Assembly: GCA_021443125.1 (NCBI GenBank)
Contig: JABUUQ010000002.1
Span: 502,342 to 509,644 of the forward strand
DNA from: Bacteroidales bacterium
Lineage (GTDB): Bacteria; Bacteroidota; Bacteroidia; Bacteroidales; P3
Length of the DNA stretch: 7,303 nucleotides
Direction: 5' to 3'
Part shown: positions 1-6,038 of the stretch, one piece after another
Numbering within the stretch: position 1 is the first letter of the stretch
Layout: every line of letters starts with the position of its first letter
Position numbers and translations under genes: made by a program
The notes under the pieces: generated by a model
The model's input: the letters and a program-made list of their open reading frames with translations, nothing else
Database searches by the model: none
Told to the model about the DNA's origin: nothing

Positions 1-396
1 CTGAACCAAAACTTCGGTGTCTGTTTCAGATTTGAAAGTATATCCTTTGTCCAAAAGGAAGGTTTTTAATGTAAGATAATTTTCTATAATTCCGTTGTGA
101 ATCAAAGCTATTTTTTCACTTTGAGAGAAATGAGGATGGGCGTTAAAGTCAGAAGGTTCTCCATGAGTAGCCCAACGTGTGTGAGCTATGCCAACTGTGC
201 CAGAAATATCCTTGTCCTTGCAAAAGTTTTCAAGATTCTCAACCTTGCCTTTTGTTTTGTAAACATTCAGAGTCCCATTCTTATCCACCAAAGCAACGCC
301 TGCTGAATCATATCCACGATATTCCAAACGATGCAAGCCTTTTATCAAAATAGGGAAAGCTTCCCTTGTGCCTAAATAACCAACTATTCCACACAT
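1..396 (-). CDS. glmS: Glutamine--fructose-6-phosphate aminotransferase, N-terminal part (runs off left edge)
   Basis: This cytosolic enzyme converts fructose-6-phosphate and glutamine to glucosamine-6-phosphate, the first step towards UDP-GlcNAc for peptidoglycan and LPS. The 132 codons visible cover most of the class II glutamine amidotransferase (Ntn) domain. The protein begins MCGIVGY, so after removal of Met1 the nucleophile Cys is N-terminal, which fixes the start at 396. Other family signatures are RLEYRGYDSAG (about residues 23-33), HTRWATHGEPS and HNGIIENY, which bind glutamine and complete the active site. The C-terminal SIS isomerase domains lie outside the window. There is no Shine-Dalgarno upstream, as is normal in Bacteroidota. 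It stands apart from citF, behind a terminator and a repeat copy, so it is probably transcribed separately. The identification is secure; only the 3' end is missing, because of the window edge. Confidence 0.97.
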   Translation of the reverse strand, partial: MCGIVGYLGTREAFPILIKGLHRLEYRGYDSAGVALVDKNGTLNVYKTKGKVENLENFCKDKDISGTVGIAHTRWATHGEPSDFNAHPHFSQSEKIALIHNGIIENYLTLKTFLLDKGYTFKSETDTEVLVQ

Positions 397-457
397 AATA
401 CTATTGTTTTATTTTCAAAATGATTTAGTTTTCTTATTATTCAATAACATGATTTTG

Positions 458-465
458 CAAATATA
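458..465 (-). promoter_or_regulatory. Candidate -7 element for glmS
   Basis: On the minus strand this reads TATATTTG, a match to the Bacteroides -7 consensus TAnnTTTG. It would place transcription start roughly 55 bases before the glmS ATG. No TTTG box is found at the expected 19-21 base spacing upstream, so support is only partial. A 12-base palindrome, TATAG-TT-CTATA, sits at 483-494 where the -33 region should be. Confidence 0.35.
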
Positions 466-527
466 ATCAAATTTTTCGAATATATAGTTCTATAATAGAA
501 AACTTTGTTTGAAGAATTTATTCCGCC

Positions 528-579
528 GTTTCAAAAAATTAAAAGCAAGGAAGAAAAAATTAAAACGCCGTTTTAATTT
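528..579 (+). repeat. Dispersed intergenic repeat, copy A
   Basis: This is a 52-base copy of an element that recurs at 3480-3531 (inverted) and 5979-6038. By hand alignment it matches the corresponding 52 bases of the 5979 copy at 48 positions. It starts GTTTCA, contains AAATTAAAAGCAAGGA, and ends in a palindrome with 11-base arms, AAATTAAAACG and CGTTTTAATTT, around one central C (557-579). Unlike the 5979 copy it lacks the CTGAAAC right end. The flank just before it (about 517-530, TTATTCCGCCGTTT) repeats a module found inside the 3480 copy. It lies between the citF terminator and the glmS promoter region and contains no coding potential. Confidence 0.8.
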
Positions 580-590
580 TGCCACTCTTC

Positions 591-628
591 TAATAAAAAA
601 ATGACAGCACCTTTCGATACTGCCATTT
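591..628 (-). terminator. Rho-independent terminator of the citDEF operon
   Basis: Read on the minus strand, 628-599 folds into a 13-pair stem closed by a GAAA (GNRA) tetraloop at 615-612, followed by a run of six Ts (600-595) and then ATTA. Three of the pairs are G-U wobbles only in the minus-strand RNA; in the plus-strand RNA they would be C-A mismatches. The hairpin therefore belongs to the citF transcript, whose stop codon is 22 bases upstream. Confidence 0.9.
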
Positions 629-650
629 CTTGCTTATTGATAATTGAAAC

Positions 651-2186
651 CTATGCGTTTATGTTTTTGATAACATCAAGAACGCTGCCATCTCTATTCA
701 TCACAACACCAACAACCTTATCTCCAAATGGAAGTGGAGCAGGGTTGCCTATAATGCTTTTAGCTTTTGCTACAAGGTCTTTTATATCAACTATATTCAA
801 ACCTGCAGCTTTCAATCTTTCTGCTATTTCTGGGCGACGAGGATTTACGGCAATGCCATATTCGGTTACTATGACATCAACGCTGGAACCTGGAGTGATA
901 AGGGTTGTTACCTCATCAACAACGCAAGGTATTCTTCCACGAAGCAATGGACAAACAATGATAGAAAGGGCTGCATCTTCTGCTGTGTCTTGGTGCCCGC
1001 CTATTGCACCTCTAATGATACCGTCGGAACCAACAAGAACATTTACATTGAAGTTTGCGTCAACTTCCAAAGCAGAAAGGATAACCATATCCAAATAGTG
1101 TGTTGCAGAACCTGCCTCATCTTTACTTGCATATTCGTTTGCAGATGCTTCTTTGTGCATTTCGTGATCTCTTATAGACTCTGCAGCAACTTTGTCGAAT
1201 GATTGAACATCTATAAGCTTTTCTATAAGGCCTTCTTCAAACATCTTAACCATGTGAGCAGTAATACCACCCAATGCATAAGAGGCTTTGATGCCTTTTT
1301 CTATCATGCTTTCTCTTATGTATTTGACTGCAGCAAGAGAAGCACCGCCAGAACCTGTCTGAATAGAGAAACCATCTTTGAAATAACCACCATTGATGAT
1401 AACTTTTGCAGCTTGTTTTGCAAGAAGTATATCACGAGGATTTTTTGTGTCGCGAATAGCACCTGAAGCTATCTTTGAAGAATCGCCAACACTTTCAACT
1501 TCCACTACAAAGTCAACATAACTTTCAGAGATAGAAGCAGGCGTATTTGGATAAGCAACAAGGTCGTCTGTAAGTATGACTACTTTGTCTGCATGTTGTG
1601 CATCAGGAATTGCATAGCCAAGAGAACCACAGATACTCTTTGCATTTTCGCTTCTTGAAAAGCCGCATGCATTACCCAAAGCGTCTGAAGAAGAAGCACC
1701 TATGAATGCTACATCTATGTGTGTCTCATCATTTACTATTGCACTGCCTCTGCCACCATGAGAACGGAAAACAACAGGTTTTTCCATAAGACCTCTTGAG
1801 ATAGCGTCAGCCAATTTGCCTCTAAGACCAGAAGTTGAAATAGAAGTGATAACTCCGTTTTTTATGTGTTCAATCAAAGGTTCGTGAACATCCTGAAGAG
1901 AAGAAGCAGCAAGAGAAAGATTTTTGTAACCCATTTGAGCCAATTTGTCAACTACCATATTGACAACTTTATCTCCGCCACGGAAGTGATGATGGAAAGA
2001 AATTGTCATACCATCTTTCAAACCGCTTTGTTTTATTGCTTCTTCCAAAGAAACCAATTTAGCTGATTCTTTTTGATAATCTCTTCTGAAAGTTGTAGCT
2101 TTTGCTTCACCTTCCTTATATACTTGTGTGTTCATTTTAGCAGCTTGTTCTGCTATCAATGATGCTCTTTCTTTTATGCTGCTCAT
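651..2186 (-). CDS. citF: Citrate lyase alpha subunit (citrate CoA-transferase)
   Basis: CitF (EC 2.8.3.10) transfers the acyl-carrier-protein thioester from acetyl-CitD to citrate, giving citryl-CitD and acetate, within the cytosolic CitDEF complex. At 511 residues the length is typical of the family. It carries recognisable family I CoA-transferase/CitF blocks: FHHHFRGGD (64-72), SHGGRG (142-147), FSIQTGSGGASLA (273-285), GGHQD (396-400) and EYGIAVNPRRP (442-452). The start at 2186 is supported by a strong GGAGG nine bases upstream, lying inside the end of citE. One base separates the citE stop from the ATG, so translation is likely coupled. It is the last gene of the citD-citE-citF operon, and a terminator follows directly. 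No truncation or frameshift is seen. Confidence 0.97.
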   Translation of the reverse strand: MSSIKERASLIAEQAAKMNTQVYKEGEAKATTFRRDYQKESAKLVSLEEAIKQSGLKDGMTISFHHHFRGGDKVVNMVVDKLAQMGYKNLSLAASSLQDVHEPLIEHIKNGVITSISTSGLRGKLADAISRGLMEKPVVFRSHGGRGSAIVNDETHIDVAFIGASSSDALGNACGFSRSENAKSICGSLGYAIPDAQHADKVVILTDDLVAYPNTPASISESYVDFVVEVESVGDSSKIASGAIRDTKNPRDILLAKQAAKVIINGGYFKDGFSIQTGSGGASLAAVKYIRESMIEKGIKASYALGGITAHMVKMFEEGLIEKLIDVQSFDKVAAESIRDHEMHKEASANEYASKDEAGSATHYLDMVILSALEVDANFNVNVLVGSDGIIRGAIGGHQDTAEDAALSIIVCPLLRGRIPCVVDEVTTLITPGSSVDVIVTEYGIAVNPRRPEIAERLKAAGLNIVDIKDLVAKAKSIIGNPAPLPFGDKVVGVVMNRDGSVLDVIKNINA

Positions 2187-2187
2187 C

Positions 2188-3075
2188 TTATAAATCCTCC
2201 TTTGTTATTACACCTGCAGCCAAAGCCAGTTCAATTGTATGCTCTGCTCTTGTTACAACAGGCTTATCAACCATTTTACCATTTACTGCAATTACTCCAG
2301 AACCCTTAGCTGCCGCTTCTTTTATTGCAGCAACGATAGTTTTTGCTTTTTCTATCTCTTTTTCTGTTGGAGTGAAGACCTCGTTGATAATTTCTATTTG
2401 ACGAGGGTTTATTATGCTCTTTCCGTCGAATCCCAAACGTTTAATCAATTCCACTTCTTTGCGGAAAGTTTCCATATCGTTAAGGTTAGAATATACAGTG
2501 TCCAAAGCATAGATGCCTGCTGCTCTTGCTGCCACAACGATAGTTTGTCTTGCAAGCAATAATTCGTCACCAGAAGGAGTACGTTGTGCTTTCAAATTTG
2601 CACAATAGTCTTCTGCTCCAAGAGCTATACCCATCATTCTCTTAGATGCTGTAGCAATTGGATAGGCATTTATGATTCCCTTTGTAGATTCAATAGCTGC
2701 CATAATCTGAGTTCTTCCCTCGCAACCTATCTCTTTTTCTACTCTAAGGATTTCTTGTTCAAGTTCAACAACTTCCTCTGCTGTTTCTGTCTTTGGCATA
2801 CGAATGACATCAACTCCTGCTTTAACCACAGCTTCAACGTCTTTTTTGCCATAAGGAGTGCTCAAAGGATTTACTCTGACAACCATTTCTGTATTGCCAT
2901 AGTCAATTGTCTTCAAAGCATTGTGAACCAAAAGTCTGGCAGCGTCTTTTTCTGCCATAGTTACAGAGTCTTCAAGGTCGAGCATAATAGAATCAGGACC
3001 ATAAATGAAAGCATCTGACATCATTGCAGGATTGTTTCCTGGCACGAACATCATTGTTCTTCTTAATCTTTGCAT
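2188..3075 (-). CDS. citE: Citrate lyase beta subunit (citryl-ACP lyase)
   Basis: CitE (EC 4.1.3.34) cleaves citryl-CitD to oxaloacetate and acetyl-CitD, the second half-reaction of citrate lyase. The 295-residue protein is a full-length member of the HpcH/HpaI/CitE TIM-barrel family. Seen in order are FVPGNNPAM (10-18), MLDLEDSV (31-38), the substrate-binding Arg in VVRVNP (65-70), Glu129 in AAIEST, and Asp156 in LGAEDY; the last two are by homology the Mg2+ ligands. GFDGKSIINPRQIE (from 215) is a typical CitE block. The start at 3075 gives the usual MxRLRRTMxFVPG opening. The gap to citD is 30 bases with no clear Shine-Dalgarno, and the stop is one base from the citF start. It is the middle gene of the operon. 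Confidence 0.97.
   Translation of the reverse strand: MQRLRRTMMFVPGNNPAMMSDAFIYGPDSIMLDLEDSVTMAEKDAARLLVHNALKTIDYGNTEMVVRVNPLSTPYGKKDVEAVVKAGVDVIRMPKTETAEEVVELEQEILRVEKEIGCEGRTQIMAAIESTKGIINAYPIATASKRMMGIALGAEDYCANLKAQRTPSGDELLLARQTIVVAARAAGIYALDTVYSNLNDMETFRKEVELIKRLGFDGKSIINPRQIEIINEVFTPTEKEIEKAKTIVAAIKEAAAKGSGVIAVNGKMVDKPVVTRAEHTIELALAAGVITKEDL
2196..2202 (-). promoter_or_regulatory. Strong ribosome binding site for citF
   Basis: The minus strand reads AAGGAGG here, a near-perfect complement to the 16S rRNA tail, nine bases before the citF ATG. It lies within the Lys-Glu-Asp codons at the end of citE. Every other start checked in the window has a weak or absent Shine-Dalgarno (the outer-membrane protein gene has GGAG), so this site stands out. 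Confidence 0.8.
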
Positions 3076-3105
3076 CTGTTTTTCAGTTTTAGGTTTATGA
3101 AAAAA

Positions 3106-3384
3106 TTATGCCCACACATCTTTTCCTGTGGCACGAACTGCAGCTGCTGTTACCCTTGCTCTTATTGTGCAATCCAAAGCACCTTTGTCTGTTGCGGTAA
3201 CTACAGCGTTTTCTACTTTCAAATCTTTCAATGTCTCGGAAATCACTTTCTTTATCTGCTCGCCAAATTGGTAAGCAACAGTGCTTTCGAGATTGATTTG
3301 CAAGCCTTCAGAGTCTGAAGGTTCAATCTGAATCATAATATCGCCAGATTCCAATGTTCCAGCGAAAGCTTTTTTTACTTCCAT
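3106..3384 (-). CDS. citD: Citrate lyase gamma subunit (acyl carrier protein)
   Basis: CitD is the small acyl carrier protein of citrate lyase and carries the phosphoribosyl-dephospho-CoA arm that holds the acetyl or citryl group. The 92-residue length is normal. The N-terminal block AGTLESGD contains Ser13, which aligns with the attachment serine (Ser14) known from Klebsiella CitD. The C-terminal DKGALDCTIRARVTAA is also characteristic of the family. The start at 3384 is the only ATG that places the serine correctly, and it lies about 33 bases from the predicted transcription start. It is the first gene of citDEF. The citC, citX and citG genes needed to build, attach and acetylate the arm are not adjacent here, so they must be elsewhere if the enzyme is active. 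Confidence 0.95.
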   Translation of the reverse strand: MEVKKAFAGTLESGDIMIQIEPSDSEGLQINLESTVAYQFGEQIKKVISETLKDLKVENAVVTATDKGALDCTIRARVTAAAVRATGKDVWA

Positions 3385-3422
3385 TTCTATATGTTATTTT
3401 AGTTTTTGTCTTTACAAATGCA

Positions 3423-3453
3423 CAAAGTTACTCCAATTTTCTATTACGGCAAA
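3423..3453 (-). promoter_or_regulatory. Promoter of citDEF (Bacteroidota sigma-ABfr type)
   Basis: On the minus strand, TTTG (3453-3450) is followed after 19 bases by TAACTTTG (3430-3423). This matches the Bacteroides -33/-7 consensus TTTG-N19..21-TAnnTTTG exactly. Transcription would begin near 3416-3418, giving a short leader of about 33 bases before citD. No operator could be recognised. Confidence 0.8.
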
Positions 3454-3479
3454 ATAATTTATCAAAAAGAAGAAAGAAA

Positions 3480-3531
3480 AAATTAAAACGGCGGAATAAT
3501 TTTTTCTTCCTTTGTTTTAATTTACTGAAAC
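3480..3531 (-). repeat. Dispersed intergenic repeat, copy B (inverted)
   Basis: Read on the minus strand this copy starts GTTTCAGTAAATTAAAA, identical to the first 17 bases of the 5979 copy, and matches it at about 45 of 52 positions. Its core differs: ATTCCGCCG replaces AAAACGGCG, so the central palindrome is broken. The far end degenerates into TTTCTTTC instead of GCTGAAAC. It lies between the terminator of the outer-membrane protein gene and the citDEF promoter, about 27 bases upstream of the -33 box. Confidence 0.75.
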
Positions 3532-3537
3532 TTAGTT

Positions 3538-3574
3538 ATAAAATAAGAGGTGCGTTTTCACAAACACACCTCTT
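3538..3574 (-). terminator. Terminator of the outer-membrane protein gene
   Basis: Minus-strand RNA from 3574 to 3545 folds into a 13-pair stem, AAGAGGTG paired with CACCTCTT and extended through a U-G pair and GUUU/AAAC, around a GUGA (GNRA) tetraloop. A short T-rich tract, ATTTTAT, follows. The wobble pair would be a C-A mismatch on the other strand, which assigns the hairpin to the gene ending at 3601. Confidence 0.8.
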
Positions 3575-3600
3575 GGAATAAATTTGTTTTGTTTCAATTA

Positions 3601-4230
3601 TTATAGAGAGAATTTAACTCCTATTGTTCCGCCAACATATTGGAAACCGTTGTAAGAGTCGGCTTCTGTGCTGTTTTCAAAGTTTTCATCAGAATAAGAA
3701 GCATTCATGATGTTGTAGTATGGAGTCAATGCAGTTAGGTTGATAGCAAATTGTTTGTTTAGTCTGAAATCGAAAGACAAAACATTCAAACCTATTCTGA
3801 AGTTAAGGTAATTGATTTGGCCAGCATCTTGTCCAAGGATTTCACCCAAGTCATGAATTCCGTAACCTGCAGTTAGATATACGTTTGGTGTCCAATAGAA
3901 ACCACCACCCAAACGATATTGGTATGTAAGCTTAGGAGTCAATGTGAAAAGGTTAACTTCTGAATCTTCATTGTCAGAACCTACCATTGAATAACCAAGT
4001 GTAGCACCAAAGTACATGTTTGAAGTGATTGCAACGTTGTAACCTATTGTTATGTTCTTAACTTGATTTGAGAAATCATAGTTGATTTCCTTGCCAAACA
4101 CTGTTTTTGTAAATGTGTTGTCCTCATTTGTGAAACCAAAGTTAGCTTCAAAGTAAGAACTTTGTGCCATTGATGTTGTAGCCATAAGTACAACTGCTGC
4201 TAAAGCTAAAAATACTCTTTTCATGTTCAT
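3601..4230 (-). CDS. Small outer-membrane beta-barrel protein, secreted
   Basis: The 209-residue product has a clear Sec signal peptide: basic MKR, a hydrophobic stretch LALAAVVLMA, and a likely cut after Ser-Met-Ala at residue 22 before Gln23. The rest shows the alternating polar/aromatic strands and short Asp/Asn/Gly turns of an eight- to ten-strand outer-membrane barrel, for example YFGATLGYSM, TYQYRLGGGFYW and YVGGTIGVKFSL. The last strand runs to the C terminus, as in OmpX/OmpA-barrel-like 'porin family' proteins. A specific function cannot be assigned. Two in-frame ATGs compete: 4230 is only four bases after GGAG, while 4224 is ten bases after it and gives a more usual MKR opening. The gene stands alone with its own terminator. 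No convincing promoter was found in the roughly 110 bases upstream. Confidence 0.85.
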   Translation of the reverse strand: MNMKRVFLALAAVVLMATTSMAQSSYFEANFGFTNEDNTFTKTVFGKEINYDFSNQVKNITIGYNVAITSNMYFGATLGYSMVGSDNEDSEVNLFTLTPKLTYQYRLGGGFYWTPNVYLTAGYGIHDLGEILGQDAGQINYLNFRIGLNVLSFDFRLNKQFAINLTALTPYYNIMNASYSDENFENSTEADSYNGFQYVGGTIGVKFSL

Positions 4231-4417
4231 TTTGCTCCGTTATATTCGCATTGAGCCCATCGGAATTTGTTAATAGTTTAAGTTTTTTTTAATTTGTAAC
4301 TGATTATAACGAAAAAACTCTTCAATTAGTGTGCCAAACACAAAAATAAAATACAAAATCTTTGTTTTCTTCCTTATTGTTTGCTGTTGCAATCAAGAAT
4401 AAATACCTAAAAATGGG

Positions 4418-4436
4418 TATTGCTACGGAAGCAATA
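4418..4436. promoter_or_regulatory. Inverted repeat at the feoB promoter (candidate operator)
   Basis: A perfect dyad, TATTGCT-ACGGA-AGCAATA, has seven-base arms and a five-base spacer. It covers the -33 box and spacer of the proposed feoB promoter, where a repressor could block RNA polymerase. It overlaps a second inverted repeat, AATACC (4402-4407) with GGTATT (4416-4421). It does not match the Fur or DtxR consensus as I know them. The regulatory role is inferred from position only. Confidence 0.4.
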
Positions 4437-4450
4437 AAACAGTAATTTTG
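4419..4450 (+). promoter_or_regulatory. Candidate promoter of the FeoB-like gene
   Basis: TAATTTTG at 4443-4450 fits TAnnTTTG. ATTG at 4419-4422, one base from the TTTG consensus, lies 20 bases upstream. Transcription would start near 4457, leaving an A-rich leader of about 26 bases with no Shine-Dalgarno before the ATG at 4483. This leader length supports 4483 as the true start of a short FeoB. Confidence 0.6.
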
Positions 4451-4482
4451 CAACTTGAAAGAATGCAAATACAAAACAAAGC

Positions 4483-5754
4483 ATGCAGACAAACAAAACT
4501 CAAAACAATAACAGAATATCAGCATCATGTAGTGCAAAACTGGATAAAATACTAACCAACAAATTGTTTGGCTATCCTATTTTCTTGTTTCTCATTGCTC
4601 TAACCTTCTTTCTAACCTTCTATTTGGGCAAATATCCTATGGATTTGATAGATTATATCTTTTCTTTCATGGGTTCGTGGCTTGAAAATACTATGAACGA
4701 AGGTTGGTTGAGGAGTTTGTTGGTTGATGGTTTGATTTCGGGAATAGGAAGCGTTATTGTGTTTTTGCCAAACATACTTATATTATATGTATGCTTGTCT
4801 TTTCTTGAAACGAGTGGCTATATGGCAAGGGCAAATCTTATTATGGACAACCTTATGCATAAAATCGGTTTGCATGGCGAAAGTTTTATGCCTTTGATTA
4901 TGGGTTTTGGTTGTTCGGTGCCTGCAATCATGGCAACAAAACAAATAAAAGACCGCTCATCACGACTGATTACCACTCTTATTATACCATTTTTTTCATG
5001 CAGTGCAAAGATTCCGGTGTATATTATCTTGATAGGCACATTCTTTTCAAATTCTTGGTTGCTTATGTTTGGCATTTATATCTTTGGAGTGGTGATAGCA
5101 ATAATTATGGCAAAGATTCTAAGCCTTTTTATAAAGAAAGAACAAACTCAACATGCTGATATAGAATTGCCAGACTACAATCTGCCTACTCTTGGCAAGG
5201 TTTTGAAAGATTCTTGGAGCAAATGCGTATATTATCTCAAGAAAATAGCAAGCACCATCCTTATTGCTTCGATAGTTATTTGGGCTTTAGGATATTTCCC
5301 TCGTCAAAACGATAATGCAAACGCCAAAATTCAACTTGAAAATTCCTATATGGGCAAAATAGGTCAGGCAATAGAACCTGTATTTCAGCCTCTTGGAATG
5401 GATTATCGTCAAAGTGTCAGCCTTATAAGCGGTTTGGCAGCCAAAGAACTTGTTGCCACAACAATGACTGTTCTTTATAGCAGTTCGGATGAGGCCGACA
5501 ACACAATTGCAAGCAATGATGCAGAAGAAGAAAGCAATCTTAAAATTTCGCAAGCAATAAAAGATAATATGTTGCCTTTGTCTGCAGGAAGTATGTTGAT
5601 ATTCACACTTTTATATACTCCATGCCTAAGCACGATAATCTCAATCCATGCCATTACAAAGAAGAAATGCTATGTTGTATTTACGATTCTTTATACTCTT
5701 TCTTTGGCGTGGATTATGAGTTTTCTTTTCTACAAAATTGCTTCGTTAATCTAA
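4483..5754 (+). CDS. feoB: FeoB-type Fe2+ transporter, membrane domain only (no GTPase domain)
   Basis: The 423-residue product matches the C-terminal membrane half of FeoB, the inner-membrane ferrous iron transporter. Family motifs are present: KLDKILTNKLFGYPIF (19-34), which normally follows the GDI region; Gate motif GFGCSVPA (141-148, Cys144); PFFSCSAKIPVY (169-180, Cys173); GLAAKELV (317-324); and LLYTPC (376-381, Cys381). Several long hydrophobic helices are evident. Full FeoB proteins are usually about 700-830 residues, with an N-terminal G domain (GxxxxGKS, DxxG, NxxD). Here only about 18 polar residues precede the membrane part. An in-frame TGA at 4456-4458 closes the frame, and no G-domain remnant lies upstream. 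The membrane half is intact, with no frameshift, so it looks like a functional split or specialised paralogue rather than a decayed gene. The substrate is inferred from family. Confidence 0.88.
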   Translation: MQTNKTQNNNRISASCSAKLDKILTNKLFGYPIFLFLIALTFFLTFYLGKYPMDLIDYIFSFMGSWLENTMNEGWLRSLLVDGLISGIGSVIVFLPNILILYVCLSFLETSGYMARANLIMDNLMHKIGLHGESFMPLIMGFGCSVPAIMATKQIKDRSSRLITTLIIPFFSCSAKIPVYIILIGTFFSNSWLLMFGIYIFGVVIAIIMAKILSLFIKKEQTQHADIELPDYNLPTLGKVLKDSWSKCVYYLKKIASTILIASIVIWALGYFPRQNDNANAKIQLENSYMGKIGQAIEPVFQPLGMDYRQSVSLISGLAAKELVATTMTVLYSSSDEADNTIASNDAEEESNLKISQAIKDNMLPLSAGSMLIFTLLYTPCLSTIISIHAITKKKCYVVFTILYTLSLAWIMSFLFYKIASLI

Positions 5755-5978
5755 AATATGGCAAACCTGTAACATAAAAACATCTGCCTTATTGTTTTCA
5801 ACAAAGCAAAATATCAGACAATCAAAACAAAATCAAAAGAAATAAATCCTTCATTTCTTAACTGACAAACCTGCTTTATAGAGCATATCAGTCAGTTGGA
5901 ATTTTATACTCGCGAACACTGCATCACTCACAAAGAGTCTTACAGAACTATAATCAATAAAGCTAAAATTAAAAGCAA
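5755..5978. other. Non-coding spacer between convergent feoB and recO
   Basis: This AT-rich stretch contains no credible reading frame. Just after feoB, GGCA (5761-5764) and TGCC followed by TTATTGTTTT could form a weak terminator, but only four outer base pairs are evident. The main structure is the symmetric hairpin at 5860-5897. Near the right end, AAATTAAAAGCAAG (5966-5979) is an extra half-unit of the repeat that follows. Confidence 0.5.
5860..5897 (+). other. Symmetric two-part hairpin, possible feoB terminator or structured RNA
   Basis: The outer arms AACTGAC (5860-5866) and GTCAGTT (5891-5897) pair perfectly. The inner arms GCTTTA and TAGAGC (5873-5884) pair at five of six positions. 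Six unpaired bases separate them on each side. GGAATTTTAT follows, which is only a weak U tract. It sits about 105 bases past the feoB stop and could end that transcript, but termination is not clear from sequence. Confidence 0.4.
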
Positions 5979-6038
5979 GTTTCAGTAAATTAAAAGCAAG
6001 GACGAAAAAATTAAAACGGCGTTTTAATTTGCTGAAAC
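5979..6038 (+). repeat. Dispersed intergenic repeat, copy C (most complete)
   Basis: This 60-base copy has near-perfect terminal inverted repeats: GTTTCAGTAAATTAAAA at the left and TTTTAATTTGCTGAAAC at the right (16 of 17 pair). Between them lie GCAAGGACG and a core palindrome with arms AAATTAAAACG and CGTTTTAATTT (6008-6030). It is the best-preserved of the three copies and ends six bases from the recO stop codon. On the minus strand the core palindrome is followed by Ts, so it may also serve as the recO terminator. Confidence 0.8.

Noticed and set aside
97..306. Plus-strand frame of 69 codons over glmS
   Set aside because: It is antisense to the well-supported GlmS glutaminase domain and has no independent support.
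397..457. glmS ribozyme or riboswitch in the glmS leader
   Set aside because: The leader is short and AT-rich, with none of the structure of the glmS ribozyme, which is known mainly from Firmicutes.
483..494. Palindrome TATAG-TT-CTATA upstream of glmS
   Set aside because: It is short and made almost entirely of A and T in an AT-rich spacer, so chance occurrence is likely; no operator role can be supported.
601..1098. Plus-strand open frame of 165 codons across the citF end
   Set aside because: It is the antisense shadow of citF, begins inside the citF terminator hairpin, and has no family resemblance.
4297..4312. TATAAT-like -10 box upstream of the outer-membrane protein gene
   Set aside because: Read on the minus strand, TATAAT has no properly spaced -35 box, and housekeeping promoters of this phylum use TAnnTTTG instead.
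4322..4537. Minus-strand frame of 71 codons, Cys/Phe/Tyr-rich and hydrophobic, across the feoB start
   Set aside because: It overlaps the feoB promoter and first codons, and its composition is what AT-rich antisense sequence gives. No ribosome site or recognisable motif supports it.
528..6038. CRISPR array interpretation of the repeats
   Set aside because: The copies are kilobases apart, vary in orientation, and are separated by genes rather than by uniform short spacers.
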